This document shows, one piece after another, positions 33,625 to 47,211 of a stretch of 64,000 bases of DNA. The translations under genes were made by a program, and so were the position numbers. How positions within the stretch are numbered: position 1 is the first letter of the stretch; every line of letters begins with the position of its first letter. The DNA is from Stictocephala bisonia (taxonomy: Eukaryota > Arthropoda > Insecta > Hemiptera > Membracidae), in contig JAQJVL010000248.1 in the NCBI GenBank assembly GCA_035578905.1, positions 91,001 through 155,000 of the forward strand. Direction: 5' to 3'. The notes under the pieces were generated by a model that was not told where the DNA came from, ran no database searches, and saw only the letters and a program-made list of their open reading frames with translations.

Positions 33625-36600
33625 ATAATATTAAAGCTACGTCAAACAGACCACACACCAGGTCACAAACGTCCTGAGTGTGTGACTCCCTCATTTTGTT
33701 ATATCCAGTTATGAATATGACTACAAGTACATCTGTTTACATACATTATATACACCCACCCCTAAAACTGAGACCACGTCAAACAGACCACACACCATGT
33801 TAGCTACACAAACGTCCTGAGTGTGTGACTAATTCTTGTTGTTGTAACCAGTTATGGATATGACAACAAGTCTGTTCACATACATTATACACACCCATCC
33901 CTAACACTGAGGCCACGTCAAACAGAGAACCACGCCAGGATAGCTACACAAACGTCCTGAGTGTGTGACTACTTCTTGTTGTTGTAACCAGTTTTGGATA
34001 TGACAACAAGTACGACATCTGTTCACATACATTATATACACCCATCCCTAACACTGAGGCCACGTCCACCAGAGAACCACACCAGGATAGCTACACAAAC
34101 GTCCTGAGTATGTGACTACCTCTTGTTGTTGTAACCAGTTATGGGATATGACAACAAGTACGACAATTGTTCACATACATTATATACACCCATCCCTAAC
34201 ACTGAGACCTCATCAAACAGACTACACACCAGGATAGCTACACAAACGTCCTGAGTGTGTGACTACCTCTTGTTGTTGTAACCAGTTATGGATATGACAA
34301 CAAGTACGACATCTGTTCACATACATTATATACACCCATCCCTAACACAGAGGCCACGTCCACCAGAGAACCACACCAGGATAGCTACACAAACGTCCTG
34401 AGTGTGTGACTACCTCTTGTTGTTGTAACCAGTTATGGATATGACAACAAGTACGACAACTGTTCACATACATTATATACACCCATCCCTAACACTGAGA
34501 CCACGTCAAACAGACCACACACCAGGATAGCTACACAAACGTCCTGAGTGTGTGACTACCTCTTGTTGTTATACCCAGTTACGGGATATGACAACAAGTA
34601 CGACAACTGTTCACATACATTATATACACCCATCCCTAACACTGAGACCTCATCAAACAGACTACACACCAGGATAGCTACACAAACGTCCTGAGTGTGT
34701 GACTACCTCTTGTTGTTGTAACCAGTTATGGGATATGACAACAAGTACGACAACTGTTCACATACATTATATACACCCATCCCTAACACTGAGACCTCAT
34801 CAAACAGACTGCACACCAGGATAGCTACACAAACGTCCTGAGTATGTGACTACCTCTTGTTGTTGTAACCAGTTATGGGATATGACAACAAGTACGACAA
34901 CTGTTCACATACATTATATACACCCATCCCTAACACTGAGACCTCATCAAACAGACTACACACCAGGATAGCTACACAAACGTCCTGAGTGTGTGACTAC
35001 CTCTTGTTGTTGTAACCAGTTATGGATATGACAACAAGTACGACATCTGTTCACATACATTATATACACTCATCCCTAACACTGAGACCACGTCAAACAG
35101 ACCACACACCAGGATAGCTACACAAACGTCCTGAGTGTGTGACTACCTCTTGTTGTTGTAACCAGTTATGGGATATGACAACAAGTACGACATCTGTTCA
35201 CATACATTATATACACTCATCCCTAACACTGAGACCACGTCAAACAGACCACACACCAGGATAGCTACACAAACGTCCTGAGTGTATGACTACCTCTTGT
35301 TGTTATACCCAGTTACGGGATATGACAACAAGTACGACATCTGTTCACATACATTATATACACCCACCACTAACTCTGAAGCCACAACAAACAGACCACA
35401 CACCAGGATAGCTACACAAACGTCCTGAGTGTGTGACTACCTCTTGTTGTTGTAACCAGTTATGGATATGACAACAAGTACGACATCTGTTCACATACAT
35501 TATATACACCCATCCCTAACACTGAGACCACGTCAAACAGACCACACACCAGGATAGCTACACAAACGTCCTGAGTGTGTGACTCCCTCATTTTGTTATA
35601 TCCAGTTACGGGATATGACAACAAGTACGACATCTGTTCACATACGTTATATACACCCACCACTAACTCTGAAGCCACAATAAACGACCACACACCAGGA
35701 TAGCTACACAAACGTCCTGAGTGTGTGACTACCTCTTGTTGTTATACCCAGTTACGGGATATGACAACAAGTACGACATCTGTTCACATACATTATATAC
35801 ACCCACCACTAACTCTGAAGCCACAACAAACAGACCACACACCAGGATAGCTACACAAACGTCCTGAGTGTGTGACTACCTCTTGATGTTGTACCCAATT
35901 ATGGGATATGACAGCAAGTGCGACATCTGTTCACATACATTATATACACCTACCCCTAACGCTGAGACCACGTCAAACAGACCACACACCAGGTTAGCTT
36001 CACAAACGTCCGGAGTGTGTGACTACCTCTTTGTTGTTGTAACCAGTTATGGATATGACAACAAGTACGACATCTGTTCACATACATTATATACACCCAC
36101 CCCTAAAACTAAGACCACGTCAAACAGACCACACACCAGGTTAGCTACACAAACGTCCTGAGTGTGTGACTAATTCTTGTAGTTGTAACCATTTATGGAT
36201 ATGACAACAAGTACGACATCTGTTCACATACATTATATACACCCATCCCTAACACTGAGGCCACGTCAAACAGAGAACCACGCCAGGATAGCTACACAAA
36301 GGTCCTGAGTGTGTGACTACCTCTTGTTGTTGTAACCAGTTTTGGATATGACAACAAGTACGACATCTGTTCACATACATTATATACACCCATCCCTAAC
36401 ACTGAGGCCACGTCCACCAGAGAACCACACCAGGATAGCTACACAAACGTCCTGAGTATGTGACTACCTCTTGTTGTTGTAACCAGTTATGGGATATGAC
36501 AACAAGTACGACAATCTGTTCACATACATTATGTACACCCATCCTAACACTGAGCCACATCAAATAGGACTACACACCAGGATAGCTACACAAACGTCCT

Positions 36601-36690
36601 GAGTGTGTGACTTACCTTGTTGTTGTACACCCGTTATGGATATGACAACAAGTACGACATCTGTTACATACATTTATATACACCGGATTA
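33625..36690. repeat. 146-bp satellite, block 1 (about 21 units)
   Basis: Units contain ACAAACGTCCTGAGTGTGTG, CAACAAGTACGACATCTG and TTCACATACATTATATACAC. Landmark spacing is about 140-147 bp, mostly 146-147. Block 1 units typically read TTATATACACCCATCCC with a CCACGTCAAACAG or CTCATCAAACAG half. The first and last units are more diverged. Frames are interrupted and no gene is present. Confidence 0.97.
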
Positions 36691-37498
36691 TAAACATCTG
36701 ATAACCAACGTAAAAGAGTATAGACATAAGCCAGTGAGTTGTTGAACTTCAAGCGACTGTAGCTTGTCGTCAATAACTCGTTGAAAGGTATGTACCCTAT
36801 TATTTGGGTTTATTAATGACTTAAGGCAAGTGCGACATTGTTCAAACTTACATTTACATCACCACATTCAATACGACTCAGTATAAAACCTTCATGACAG
36901 AACACTGCAGGATAGTTCAATAAATTAACTCATTGACTTTGCTACCTTTATTTGGTTTGTATAAGTATAGGATAATTGACAACAGATTCTCAAATTCTGT
37001 GTTTTACATTTTACTTATATTATAACAACCTAAAATAACCATATGGTTCATAATAGGGTACCATACATTTAGACACAAACGGTCCTGTGGGGGGGTGTAA
37101 CTATTTTTGATTTATGTATGACGATTTATGGGTTATTGGACAAATATAGTCACTTTGATACTTATATTATATTACATACTAAATATTTTAGATTTAGAGT
37201 TATAAAAACAACCTACATTTTGACCTAGTTAGTTAACAAAACGTAGGGATTGTGTATATAATTATGTGTTAGTCTGCTAACACCAAACTCACGATTTGAT
37301 GTACCATAACAGTAATGACATTTGTTTTCATTAAATTTTAAATACTTCTTATCACTAAAGAACAGAAAATACGAATCAACCAGGACACAGAACGTAAAAT
37401 ACAAAACCGTCCTACAGTATGGCAACCCTATTTTTGTAAAGACCAGATTCTGGTATAAACATGTTACAAATCTTTTCAATAATCTATAACACCTGATC
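36690..37498. repeat. Spacer 1 after satellite block 1
   Basis: This single-copy-looking segment is homologous to 40290-41285, the spacer after block 2. Shared landmarks are ATAACCAACGTAAAA, ACTCGTTGAAAGG, CTCAGTATAAAACCTTCATGA and AGAACAGAAAATACGAA. It contains a TIR insertion at 37056-37428. Confidence 0.85.
37056..37428. mobile_element. Small TIR element in spacer 1
   Basis: The ends are GGGTACCATAC (left, eroded) and GTATGGCAACCC (right), flanked by TA. It is orthologous by position and sequence to 40783-41267 in spacer 2. No coding sequence. Possibly a Tc1/mariner-type MITE, judged only from the TA flanks. Confidence 0.6.
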
Positions 37499-37499
37499 C

Positions 37500-40290
37500 T
37501 CTGATACGTTCAAACATTGCCACTCCCAGGTTAGTTACACATAACGTCCTTGATGGTGTGACTACCTCTTGTTGTTGTACCCATTTATGGGATATGACAG
37601 CAAGTACGACATCTGTTCACATACATTATGTACACCCATCCCTAACACTGAGACCACGTCAAACAGAGAATCACACCAGGATAGCTACACAAACGTTCTG
37701 AGTATGTGACTACCTCTTGTTGTTGTACCCAGTTATGGGATATGACAACAAGTACGACATGTGTTCACATATATTATGTACACCCACTCCTAACACTGAA
37801 GCCACATCAAATAGAGAACCACACCAGGATAGCTACACAAACGTCCTGAGTGTGTGACTGACTACCTGTTGTTGTAATCAGTTATGGGATATGACAACAA
37901 GTACGACATCTGTTCACATACATTATGTACACCCACTCCTAACACTGAAGCCACATTAAATAGAGAACCACACCAGGATAGCTACACAAACGTCCTGAGT
38001 GTGTGACTACCTCTTTGTTGTACTCAGTTATGGGATATGACAACAAGTACGACATCTGTTCACATACATTATGTACACCCACTCCTAACACTGAAGCCAC
38101 ATCAAATAGAGAACCACACCAGGATAGCTACACAAACGTCCTGAGTGTGTGTCTACCTCTTTGTTGTACTCAGTTACGGGATATGACAACAAGTACGACA
38201 TCTGTTCACATACATTATGTACACCCACTCCTAACACTGAAGCCACATCAAATAGAGAACCACACCAGGATAGCTACACAAACGTCCTGAGTGTGTGACT
38301 GACTACCTGTTGTTGTACTCAGTTATGGGATATGACAACAAGTACGACATCTGTTCACATATATTATGTACACCCACTCCTAACACTGAAGCCACATCAA
38401 ATAGAGAACCACACCAGGATAGCTACACAAACGTCCTGAGTGTGTGACTACCTCTTGTTGTTGTACTCAGTTATGGGATATGACAACAAGTACGACATCT
38501 GTTCACATACATTATGTACACCCACTCCTAACAGTGAAGGCACATCAAATAGAGAACCACACCAGGATAGCTACACAAACGTCCTGAGTGTGTGACTACC
38601 TCTTTGTTGTACTCAGTTATGGGATATGACAACAAGTACGACATCTGTTCACATACATTATGTACACCCACTCCTAACACTGAAGCCACATCAAATAGAG
38701 AACCACACCAGGATAGCTACACAAACGTCCTGAGTGTGTGACTGACTACCTGTTGTTGTACTCAGTTATGGGATATGACAACAAGTACGACATCTGTTCA
38801 CATATATTATGTACACCCACTCCTAACACTGAAGCCACATCAAATAGAGAACCACACCAGGATAGCTACACAAACGTCCTGAGTGTGTGACTACCTCTTT
38901 GTTGTACTCAGTTATGGGATATGACAACAAGTACGACATCTGTTCACATACATTGTGTACACCCACTCCTAACACTGAAGCCACATCAAAGAGAGAACCA
39001 CACCAGGATAGCTACACAAACGTCCTGAGTGTGTGACTGACTACCTGTTGTTGTACTCAGTTATGGGATATGACAACAAGTACGACATCTGTTCACATAT
39101 ATTATGTACACCCACTCCTAACACTGAAGCCACATCAAATAGAGAACCACACCAGGATAGCTACACAAACGTCCTGAGTGTGTGACTACCTCTTGTTGTT
39201 GTACTCAGTTATGGGATATGACAACAAGTACGACATCTGTTCACATACATTATGTACACCCACTCCTAACAGTGAAGGCACATCAAATAGAGAACCACAC
39301 CAGGATAGCTACACAAACGTCCTGAGTGTGTGACTACCTCTTTGTTGTACTCAGTTATGGGATATGACAACAAGTACGACATCTGTTCACATACATTATG
39401 TACACCCACTCCTAACACTGAAGCCACATCAAATAGAGAACCACACCAGGATAGCTACACAAACGTCCTGAGTGTGTGACTACCTCTTGTTGTTGTACTC
39501 AGTTATGGGATATGACAACAAGTACGACATCTGTTCACATACATTATGTACACCCACTTCTAACACTGAAGCCACATCAAATAGAGAACCACACCAGGAT
39601 AGCTACACAAACGTCCTGAGTGTGTAACTACCTCTTTGTTGTACTCAGTTATGGGATATGACAACAAGTACGACATCTGTTCACATACATTATGTACACC
39701 CACTCCTAACAGTGAAGGCACATCAAATAGAGAACCACACCAGGTTATCTACACAAACGTCCTGAGTGTGTGACTACCTCTTTGTTGTACTCAGTTATGG
39801 GATATGACAACAAGTACGACATCTGTTCACATACATTATGTACACCCACTCCTAACACTGAAGCCACATCATATAGAGAACCACACCAGGATAGCTACAC
39901 AAACGTCCTGAGTGTGTGACTACCTCTTGTTGTTGTAACCAGTTATGGATATGACAACAAGTACGACATCTGTTCACATACATTATGTACACCCACTCCT
40001 AACACTGAAGCCACATCAAATAGAGAACCACACCAGGATAGCTACACAAACGTCCTGAGTGTGTGACTACCTCTTTGTTGTACTCAGTTATGGGATATGA
40101 CAACAAGTACGACATCTGTTCACATACATTATGTACACCCACTCCTAACACTGAAGCCACATCAAATAGAGAACCACACCAGGATAGCTACACAAACGTC
40201 CTGGTTGTGTGACTGACTACCTGTTGTTGTACTCAGTTATGGGATATGACAACAAGTACGACATCTGGTTACATACATTGTATATATCCT
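37500..40290. repeat. 146-bp satellite, block 2 (about 19 units)
   Basis: Same satellite as block 1 but a distinct subfamily: TTATGTACACCCACTCC with CACATCAAATAGAGAACC. Variant junctions (GACTGACTACCTG, CTACCTCTTTGTTG, CTACCTCTTGTTGTTG with AGTGAAGGC) recur in the same order at about 38300-38740 and 39030-39475, a three-unit higher-order pattern. It is more homogeneous than block 1. Confidence 0.97.
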
Positions 40291-40782
40291 TGTGTGTATA
40301 TATAGAATTAATCTAATAACCAATCGTAAAATGAAAGTATAAAGAACAATAAAGCCGTAGGTGAGGTTGATTGAAGTTTCGTGTTCTAAGCGAACTGTGG
40401 CTTAGAATCCAAGTCAAATAACTGTTGAAAGGCAATCACCTGTATCCCCTGATGTTTATTTGTCATTGAGACTTTATTAATGACAATTTATAAGGGCTAG
40501 ACGATCTTAGTTTGTATCAAAGACTTCTCTCGTCTACATTCATCATATTCAATTTACGACTCAGTATAAAAACCTTCATGATCAGAACATGAAGGATAGA
40601 TAAATACAATTAAAAATTAAAATCATTGAACTTTCTACTTATAATTATGGTTCTGTATAATGTATAGTTTGTAAAATTGTTATTTCTATGATCAGGATTT
40701 CTCAAATTCTGTGTATTTATAATGTCTTACGTTAGGTAGTTGAAATATGAAGTAATAAAATAAACATTATGGGTGTTATATA

Positions 40783-41267
40783 GGGTTGCCATACATTTAC
40801 GGACACCAGATACACATGGGGGTCTGGTGGAGGGGGGTTTGCTAACTATCTTTTTTGAATTTTATGATGTGCGATTTTGGTTGTTAAATTGGATCAATTA
40901 TATTAAGGCATTTGATATTTAATATTGATATTACAACTATAATTTATTTTAATATTTTAGAGTTATAAAATACTAACATACATTTTTGACCTAGTTCAAG
41001 ATTTGAACAAATTTTTTTAAGGATAGGGAATTGTGTAATAGTACATTAGTGTATAGTCTTGAGTCATCATACAACACACAACCTCCCACGATTGTCGATT
41101 GTCGATTGTCGATTGTCGATTACCCAAAGTAATAGTAATACATGTTTATCTTTTCATTAAATATTTAAAATATATTTTGAATACTAAAAGAACAGAAAAT
41201 ACGAACAACACGGACACAGAACGTAAAATACAAACCGTCCGTACAAAGTAGGGACGTATGGCAACCC
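40783..41267. mobile_element. Small TIR element in spacer 2
   Basis: The ends are GGGTTGCCATAC and GTATGGCAACCC, perfectly inverted over 12 bp and flanked by TA (40781-40782, 41268-41269). It occupies the same site as 37056-37428, so it inserted before the block duplication. Confidence 0.7.
41089..41121. repeat. (CGATTGT)n, 4.7 copies
   Basis: A perfect short tandem repeat of a 7-bp unit inside the TIR element of spacer 2. I do not see it in the spacer 1 copy, so it arose later. Confidence 0.9.
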
Positions 41268-41289
41268 TAGTATTTTTAATAGAGCTGAC

Positions 41290-41950
41290 TTCTCTATATT
41301 GTTGACTTCTTCTTAATATCGCAAAACTGGCATTTGTATATCGGTTTCTCGATAACATTTCCACTTCCGTTATCTGTTATAACCATTAGTCTGTGAAAAT
41401 GGTTTTATCTGGAATGCCACAAATTGCCCTTAAAAAAACAACTTAACTTGATGAAATATAAAAGGTTTGTAAGGTGGTTTTGTGGTTTTTATATTAGGAC
41501 TTCTGATTAATCTATTTTTTAAAATTGTTAAGTATCTGTTTAAATCAGGTTGTCCACATGTTATTTGTTGAATGTTATAGTTGAATGCACTAAAATATTC
41601 ACAATAATTTCGTAATTCTTTGCCATACGTCTTGTATACTAACTAATCCATTGGCAGTATTTCACCTGGATTATTTTCTATTGTAAATGTATATTTATTA
41701 ATATGTTTCAATGTTATGAATTTTTTTAAAGTGTATAAAACTATTTAAGAAAATTATCATGGAAGAGATCGACTTGAGTAACTTCTCACACTGTAGTTGC
41801 AAGAGACGTACACAACCTTTATCAAACAATAAAAAAAAAAGAACGTTCATTCTTACCAACGGTGATAGAACTAGTTCTAGTCTCTAGCATTTTATATATA
41901 TTTCAGAAGATATCTCTGTTAGAAGAGAGGAGTCCTTTTCTCACACATTT
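41290..41950. other. AT-rich spacer
   Basis: Nothing was recognised between spacer 2 and the 39-bp array. Confidence 0.35.
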
Positions 41951-41951
41951 G

Positions 41952-43135
41952 AAATACATATAATCCTCAACGAGCCCTTCCACCCGTTAAAAGTACATAA
42001 GATACCCAACGGGTCCTTCCACATGTAAATAGCACACACAATCCTCAAATGGTTCTCCCACGTCTAATAAATTCATACAATACTGAGCGGGTTTTCGCAC
42101 ATGTAATTAGCACATGCGATCCTCAAATGGTTCTCCCACTTGTAATAAGGGCTTACAATCCTCGGAGGGGTCTCCCACTTGTAATAAGGGCTTACAATCC
42201 TCGGCGGGTTCTCCCACTTGTAATAAGGGCTTACAATCCTCGGCGGGTTCTCCCACTTGTAATAAGGGCTTACAATCCTCGGAGGGGTCTCCCACTTGTA
42301 ATAAGGGCTTACAATCCTCGGCGGGTTCTCCCACTTGTAATAAGGGCTTACAATCCTCGGAGGGGTCTCCTATATGTAGTAAGCGGATACGACCCCGACG
42401 GGTTCTCCCACATGTAGTAAGTACATACGATCCTCATCGGGTTCTTCTATATTTAATAAGCATACACGATTCTCGACGGGTGCTCCGACATGTAATAGGT
42501 TCATAAATCCTCGGGGGGTTCTCCCACATGTAATAAGCGCATACGATCCTCGGCGAGTTCTCCCACATGTAATTCGCACATACGATCCTCGGCGGGTCTC
42601 CCACATATAATTAGCACATACGATCCTCAACGGGTTCTCCCACATGTAGTAAGTTCATACCATCCTCATCGGGTTCTCTTATATTTAATAAGCACATACG
42701 ATCCTCGACGGGTTCTCCGACATGTAATAAATTCATACAATCCTCGGCGGGTTTTCCCACATGTAATTAGCACATACCATCCTCAACGAATTCTCCAACA
42801 TGTAATAAGTTCAATCAATCCTCGGCGGGTTTCGCCCTCATGTAATAAGCGCATACGATCCTTAGCGGGTTCTACCACATATAATAAGTTTATACGATTC
42901 TCATCGGGTTCTCCCATGTTTAATAAGCACATATGATCCTCGATGGGTTCTTCCACATGTAATTAGCGCATACGATCGTCAATATATGTAATTAGTTCAT
43001 ATATAATATCATATATAATAAGTATAATAATAATAAGTTCATACGATCCGCAACGGGTTCTCCCATATGTAATAGGTTCATACAATCCACAAAAGGCTCT
43101 CCAAAATGTAATAAGTTTATAAGATCCTCAACTAG
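41952..43135. repeat. 39-bp minisatellite, about 28 units
   Basis: The unit resembles GGTTCTCCCACATGTAATAA followed by GCACATACGATCCTCGGCG. The central part (42140-42365) is almost perfect with the variant CTTGTAATAAGGGCTTACAA, while both flanks are diverged. Since 39 is a multiple of 3, frames stay open on both strands with 13-residue repeats; I do not consider them genes. Confidence 0.95.
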
Positions 43136-43139
43136 TACT

Positions 43140-46100
43140 CTGTCTAGTTATAAGAACATTTGATGTTCGACGACTTTTCTCTCCTGTTTTACGCGTGTCT
43201 ACCTATTAGCGAACAGGCAGTTAGTAAACAGTCAAGTTATTAAACAAATGGGGGGGGGGAGGGTTTGTGATCTTCTGATGGAGGGATTCCAGTTTGCAAA
43301 CATGTATGAAGAGGTAATTGTTTCGTGACCTAATTTGTAGTGACTATTTTCTTTTTTAATTACCTTTTATACAATAATTACAATGCTTTAAAAGACAAAT
43401 ATCAAATTTTACAAATTAGATATTAAAACAAGTATATCGAAACAATAATGTGTAAATACTAATAGTAATAAACCAATAAACAAAACAAAATCATAAAATT
43501 TCTTCACATAAAATAATTCTGTAAAATATAAATATAACGTTAAATCAGAATTTTCTACAGTATCTGAATTATATTAAAAATTAAGTAGTGAAACAATTTT
43601 ACTCATTGTACAAATTTCAAAAACCAACATATTTTTGGTTGGTGCGTAGTCCAGTTTTAAAACATATGACATTATATTAAAAAATTGTTTAACGATACTA
43701 TCTTCGTAGTATCTTTCATCACAACTTGTGATTCTCTCACCCAATTTAACATATTTTTTTACTTTTATTTACTTCTAAATGTTGATCGATTCTTATTACA
43801 TTCTCATTCGATTCCTCCGACTTTAAACATTTAACCAAGTCCTTCACTCCTGGATGTGGCATTACAAGATGATTGTTGAGTTTGTGTCTCCGCATTGTTC
43901 GTGTAGATACTGTTTATCGAAAAAAACATTTTGCAAAAAAAAAATATATATTGTCGTGTCAAAAACGATGTGCGAGTTTTAAGGTTATTCATAAAAAAGA
44001 TTTGTTTGAACCCACCATCTTATAACATTATACAGTGTATATTGTTTTTCAATTGCAATAGTTTTAACTCAGGAATCAATCTGAAGTAAGTGTATTCTGT
44101 TACAAGCATACCTATCGATGCTTATTACTAGCTTCTTTATCCTTACGTAGGCCCTGTGTATCTGGAAAACCCACAATGAATAATCAGTTTCCTGTAGGAG
44201 CGTTCAACCCGAGTCGTCCTAACCAGTGTTTATCGCGGCTGTTCCTTGTGTAGTTGTGTGGGACTCGTATCGTAGGCATCTCCTTGTAACTTGAATATAA
44301 TGTAGGGTTAAATATCACGTAATTTGTATTTTTAATTTTCGTTTGTACATTTATTTTTTAGCTCGCTAATTATATCGTTAATGTGTTTATTTAAAGTGTA
44401 AGACAAACTCGCCCATTTGATTGACTGTGTAGATTAAGATTTAATTTAGTTTTATGACTGAAAAAGGCTTGTGTTGTCCGAAAGAGAAATGTCGTGCAGA
44501 ATTTTTGTATGACACGATGGAAAATTTCCAAAAACACCTTCTAACCTAACCTTATATAAGGGGCGAATCCAAACTCACCAACTTTTAATGATGAATAGAA
44601 TCTTCTGCCATATGTTTGGTTATCAATCCATATAAATTCATTCAAGTATGTTATGTAAAAGTTCGTTCGTTTTTTGGAATAATGATCTTGTGATGTACAA
44701 AATGAAGTTTTATTCGATTTCGTAGGCATACTCAGTTAATAGAAAACATGTTTTACATTTTTTTGTAACTAATCAAAGTCCGTAAATGTCCAGCAAATGT
44801 TAGTAAAATAGTTAATAAATGATCTATTAAAGTTTCAATATAATCTGTCAATGGGTTGATATTGTAGAATTTTTTAAAGTTGACGTTTCGGTAAAAAAAC
44901 CGTTAATTACATATTAAATACATCTAGTGTTCTCGTACTCTTTTTTTTATTCTACACACGTTTAAAAAAAACTGTTAAAAGATAAAAATTTCCCTTTTAC
45001 ACTCAAAAACGAAAGAATAAACAAAGACAATTTTAATGTCATTTTTATTTTGCTAGTGTAATTAGTGTAATCTTTATAGTGATGTTTCAAATTCAAGAGT
45101 TTAAGATTTTTTCTTCGACAGTAGGTCAGGCCATGTCCTAACTGATCAAATTCCGTCCAACGGTCAGGTAGACTCCAGCACCCAGGCGTCTTAAAAATAT
45201 TTGGAATTTTCACACCCTTCCACCCTTCTCAGCAAATCAAAGCACTGAAGAGTGAAGATGCCATTTTAACGCTGATATCGATAGGTAAAGATAGAGTGTG
45301 TTGTTGAACAAAATTGTTGGTCGGCGAAACCAAGTGGCTCTAGTGCTGTAATATTTCAAATTGGTCGAAGTGATTTTCAGTCAGAATCGGGTTAAAGCGG
45401 GCATGTGGAAAAAGACAAAGTGGTTGCATGGCATACTGAAACACGTAAGGTGGGTGCCAAATTTGTTGTGTTATAAATGGTTACTATTATATAACAATAT
45501 TTGTTTCATATACAACATTTATGAAACATTTCTTTTTTTTTGTATGATGTACGAGATTACTACATAGTTTTATATTTACATTTAATGTAAGTTTCTTTAC
45601 AAAATAAGAACATAACTAAGTTAGCATTGGGTTTACAGTAATAATAAAAGACAAATCTCCTTGTTTTTTTATGAGCTTTGGTTTTTTTTTTTTTTTTTTT
45701 TTTTGATAAAATGCTCACTTTTGGAGTTATGTTTAAAAAAAACCGTGAAAAATGTGTTTTTTTAAAGAAAAATTAAAATTTTCAGTCGTCAGAAACTAAA
45801 AAAATTGTAAAGAATATTTTTTACTTTAAATTCATTTTTATATCGATTCACGTAGTCATTTTCAACGTAAAAATTCCCACCCCCAAGAGAGTGTGGTGCC
45901 ACCCTATCTTGGGTAAAAGTGCATATCGGCAAAGAGTTGATTTTGATCTTCGAGCTATTCCCAGTACACATTCATATTTTCAAGGAAATATATTCATATT
46001 CAACAAAATCTGAGCAGAAACCCCCTTTCATATCCTGGACTAAATCTGAATCTTTAGAATGGTAATTATCAATTTTGTTTCAAGAGTGAGTAAATACAAT

Positions 46101-46755
46101 TAGTATTGATTATTTACATCCTTTTTTTTACATAACAATTATTTTGCCTTTGAAATATTTATTTGTTTATATAGTGTTAAAGCTATTTTGTTTGAAAGGG
46201 GGAGATATTCCGTGCAATGAATTGCCATACAGACAGAGGCTAAAAGAGCCAAACATTGTAAAGTCCCAAAGCCGGTAAATACCATTTTACAAAAAATATT
46301 TCAATTTTATTACTCGAGGAATGTTTACGGTTACATATAACAAGTTGGTTTGACGAAAGCCCAAGACATTTTGTTACTAGGCCTAAATACTAATTGTACT
46401 GTAATTTAAAATTCATCAGTACACGTATATTTTAGATATTTACCATCTATAATTTAAATACAGTAAAATGTTTGATGGAACATAAATTCTTTTCAAAAAT
46501 GTAAACAGAAGTCCTAGAATTAATATTTAAATTTTATTGTTTTATTGACTGTCCCCTGGTTCTAAGTTACAACTGAAGTAATGAAAATAAAAGCAGTACG
46601 CAGTAGATACTAAGTACGATGTATTTAGTATGAGGTCATTATAAGTTTATTTTATTTTATAAATGAAGTCTTTTGTGAGGTACAAATAAATAATTATATA
46701 ATTGATAAAATTATAAATATTTCAGAAAAGTTTAAGTTAAAACAATATTACTCTT
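43140..46755. other. 3.6-kb AT-rich stretch, no gene seen
   Basis: It contains a G-run (43249-43259) and a T23 run at 45682-45704, which could be the poly(A) of a minus-strand retrocopy, though nothing coding is adjacent. No TIR pair or array was recognised. Confidence 0.35.
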
Positions 46756-46761
46756 TATATA

Positions 46762-47201
46762 CCAGTTGGAAAAAACTATGGAAACGCTTTCACAACTTTC
46801 GTATGACTTTACGTGTAACAGTGAAATCGTGCAAATCATCATAGTTACAAAGAACATACTTTTTGACGACATTTCATCTTTTTAGGGTGACGGCCCACGA
46901 GGAGTTGAACGAAAATTTTCTATGTACGCCTAGATCGAATTTGGTATCAAATGAAAGGTTTATTTATGAGAAACGATTACCACAAACCGGACCTCGAAGG
47001 TTTTATCCTTTCCAGAGTAGCGGTCATTTGAATTTCAAAGTAAGTAATTTTATCAATATTATTTCTCCGCTATTTAACGGTTTCAAATTAATTATTCTAA
47101 TCAAAGTAGTTTTTTATTTAAATTAAAAAAATTAAATTATCAAATCACCAATGGAAAAAATAACGTTGCTGTAAAAGCGTTTCCATATTTCCTCCACTCT
47201 G
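46762..47201. mobile_element. Tc1/mariner-like MITE
   Basis: The left end CCAGTTGGAAAAAACTATGG continues GAAACGCTTT. The right end read inward is CACAGAGTGGAGGAAATATG, then GAAACGCTTTTAC. The inverted pair covers about 28 bp with small gaps. TA lies at both edges. There is no transposase. Confidence 0.65.
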
Positions 47202-47211
47202 TGTACTTGTA

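Larger units (their letters stand above)
40290..41285. repeat. Spacer 2 after satellite block 2
   Basis: Homologous to spacer 1 and in the same position relative to its satellite block. It includes the TIR element at 40783-41267 and a seven-base repeat at 41089-41121. Confidence 0.85.

Noticed and set aside
33625..40290. Regularly spaced repeats resembling a CRISPR array
   Set aside because: The units are 146 bp and repeat in full with no unique spacers. This is a eukaryotic satellite.
42049..42506. Open frames of 13-residue repeats
   Set aside because: Explained by the 39-bp period of the minisatellite; open on both strands.
45682..45704. T23 run as proof of a minus-strand retrogene
   Set aside because: No coding remnant or target duplication was found beside it.
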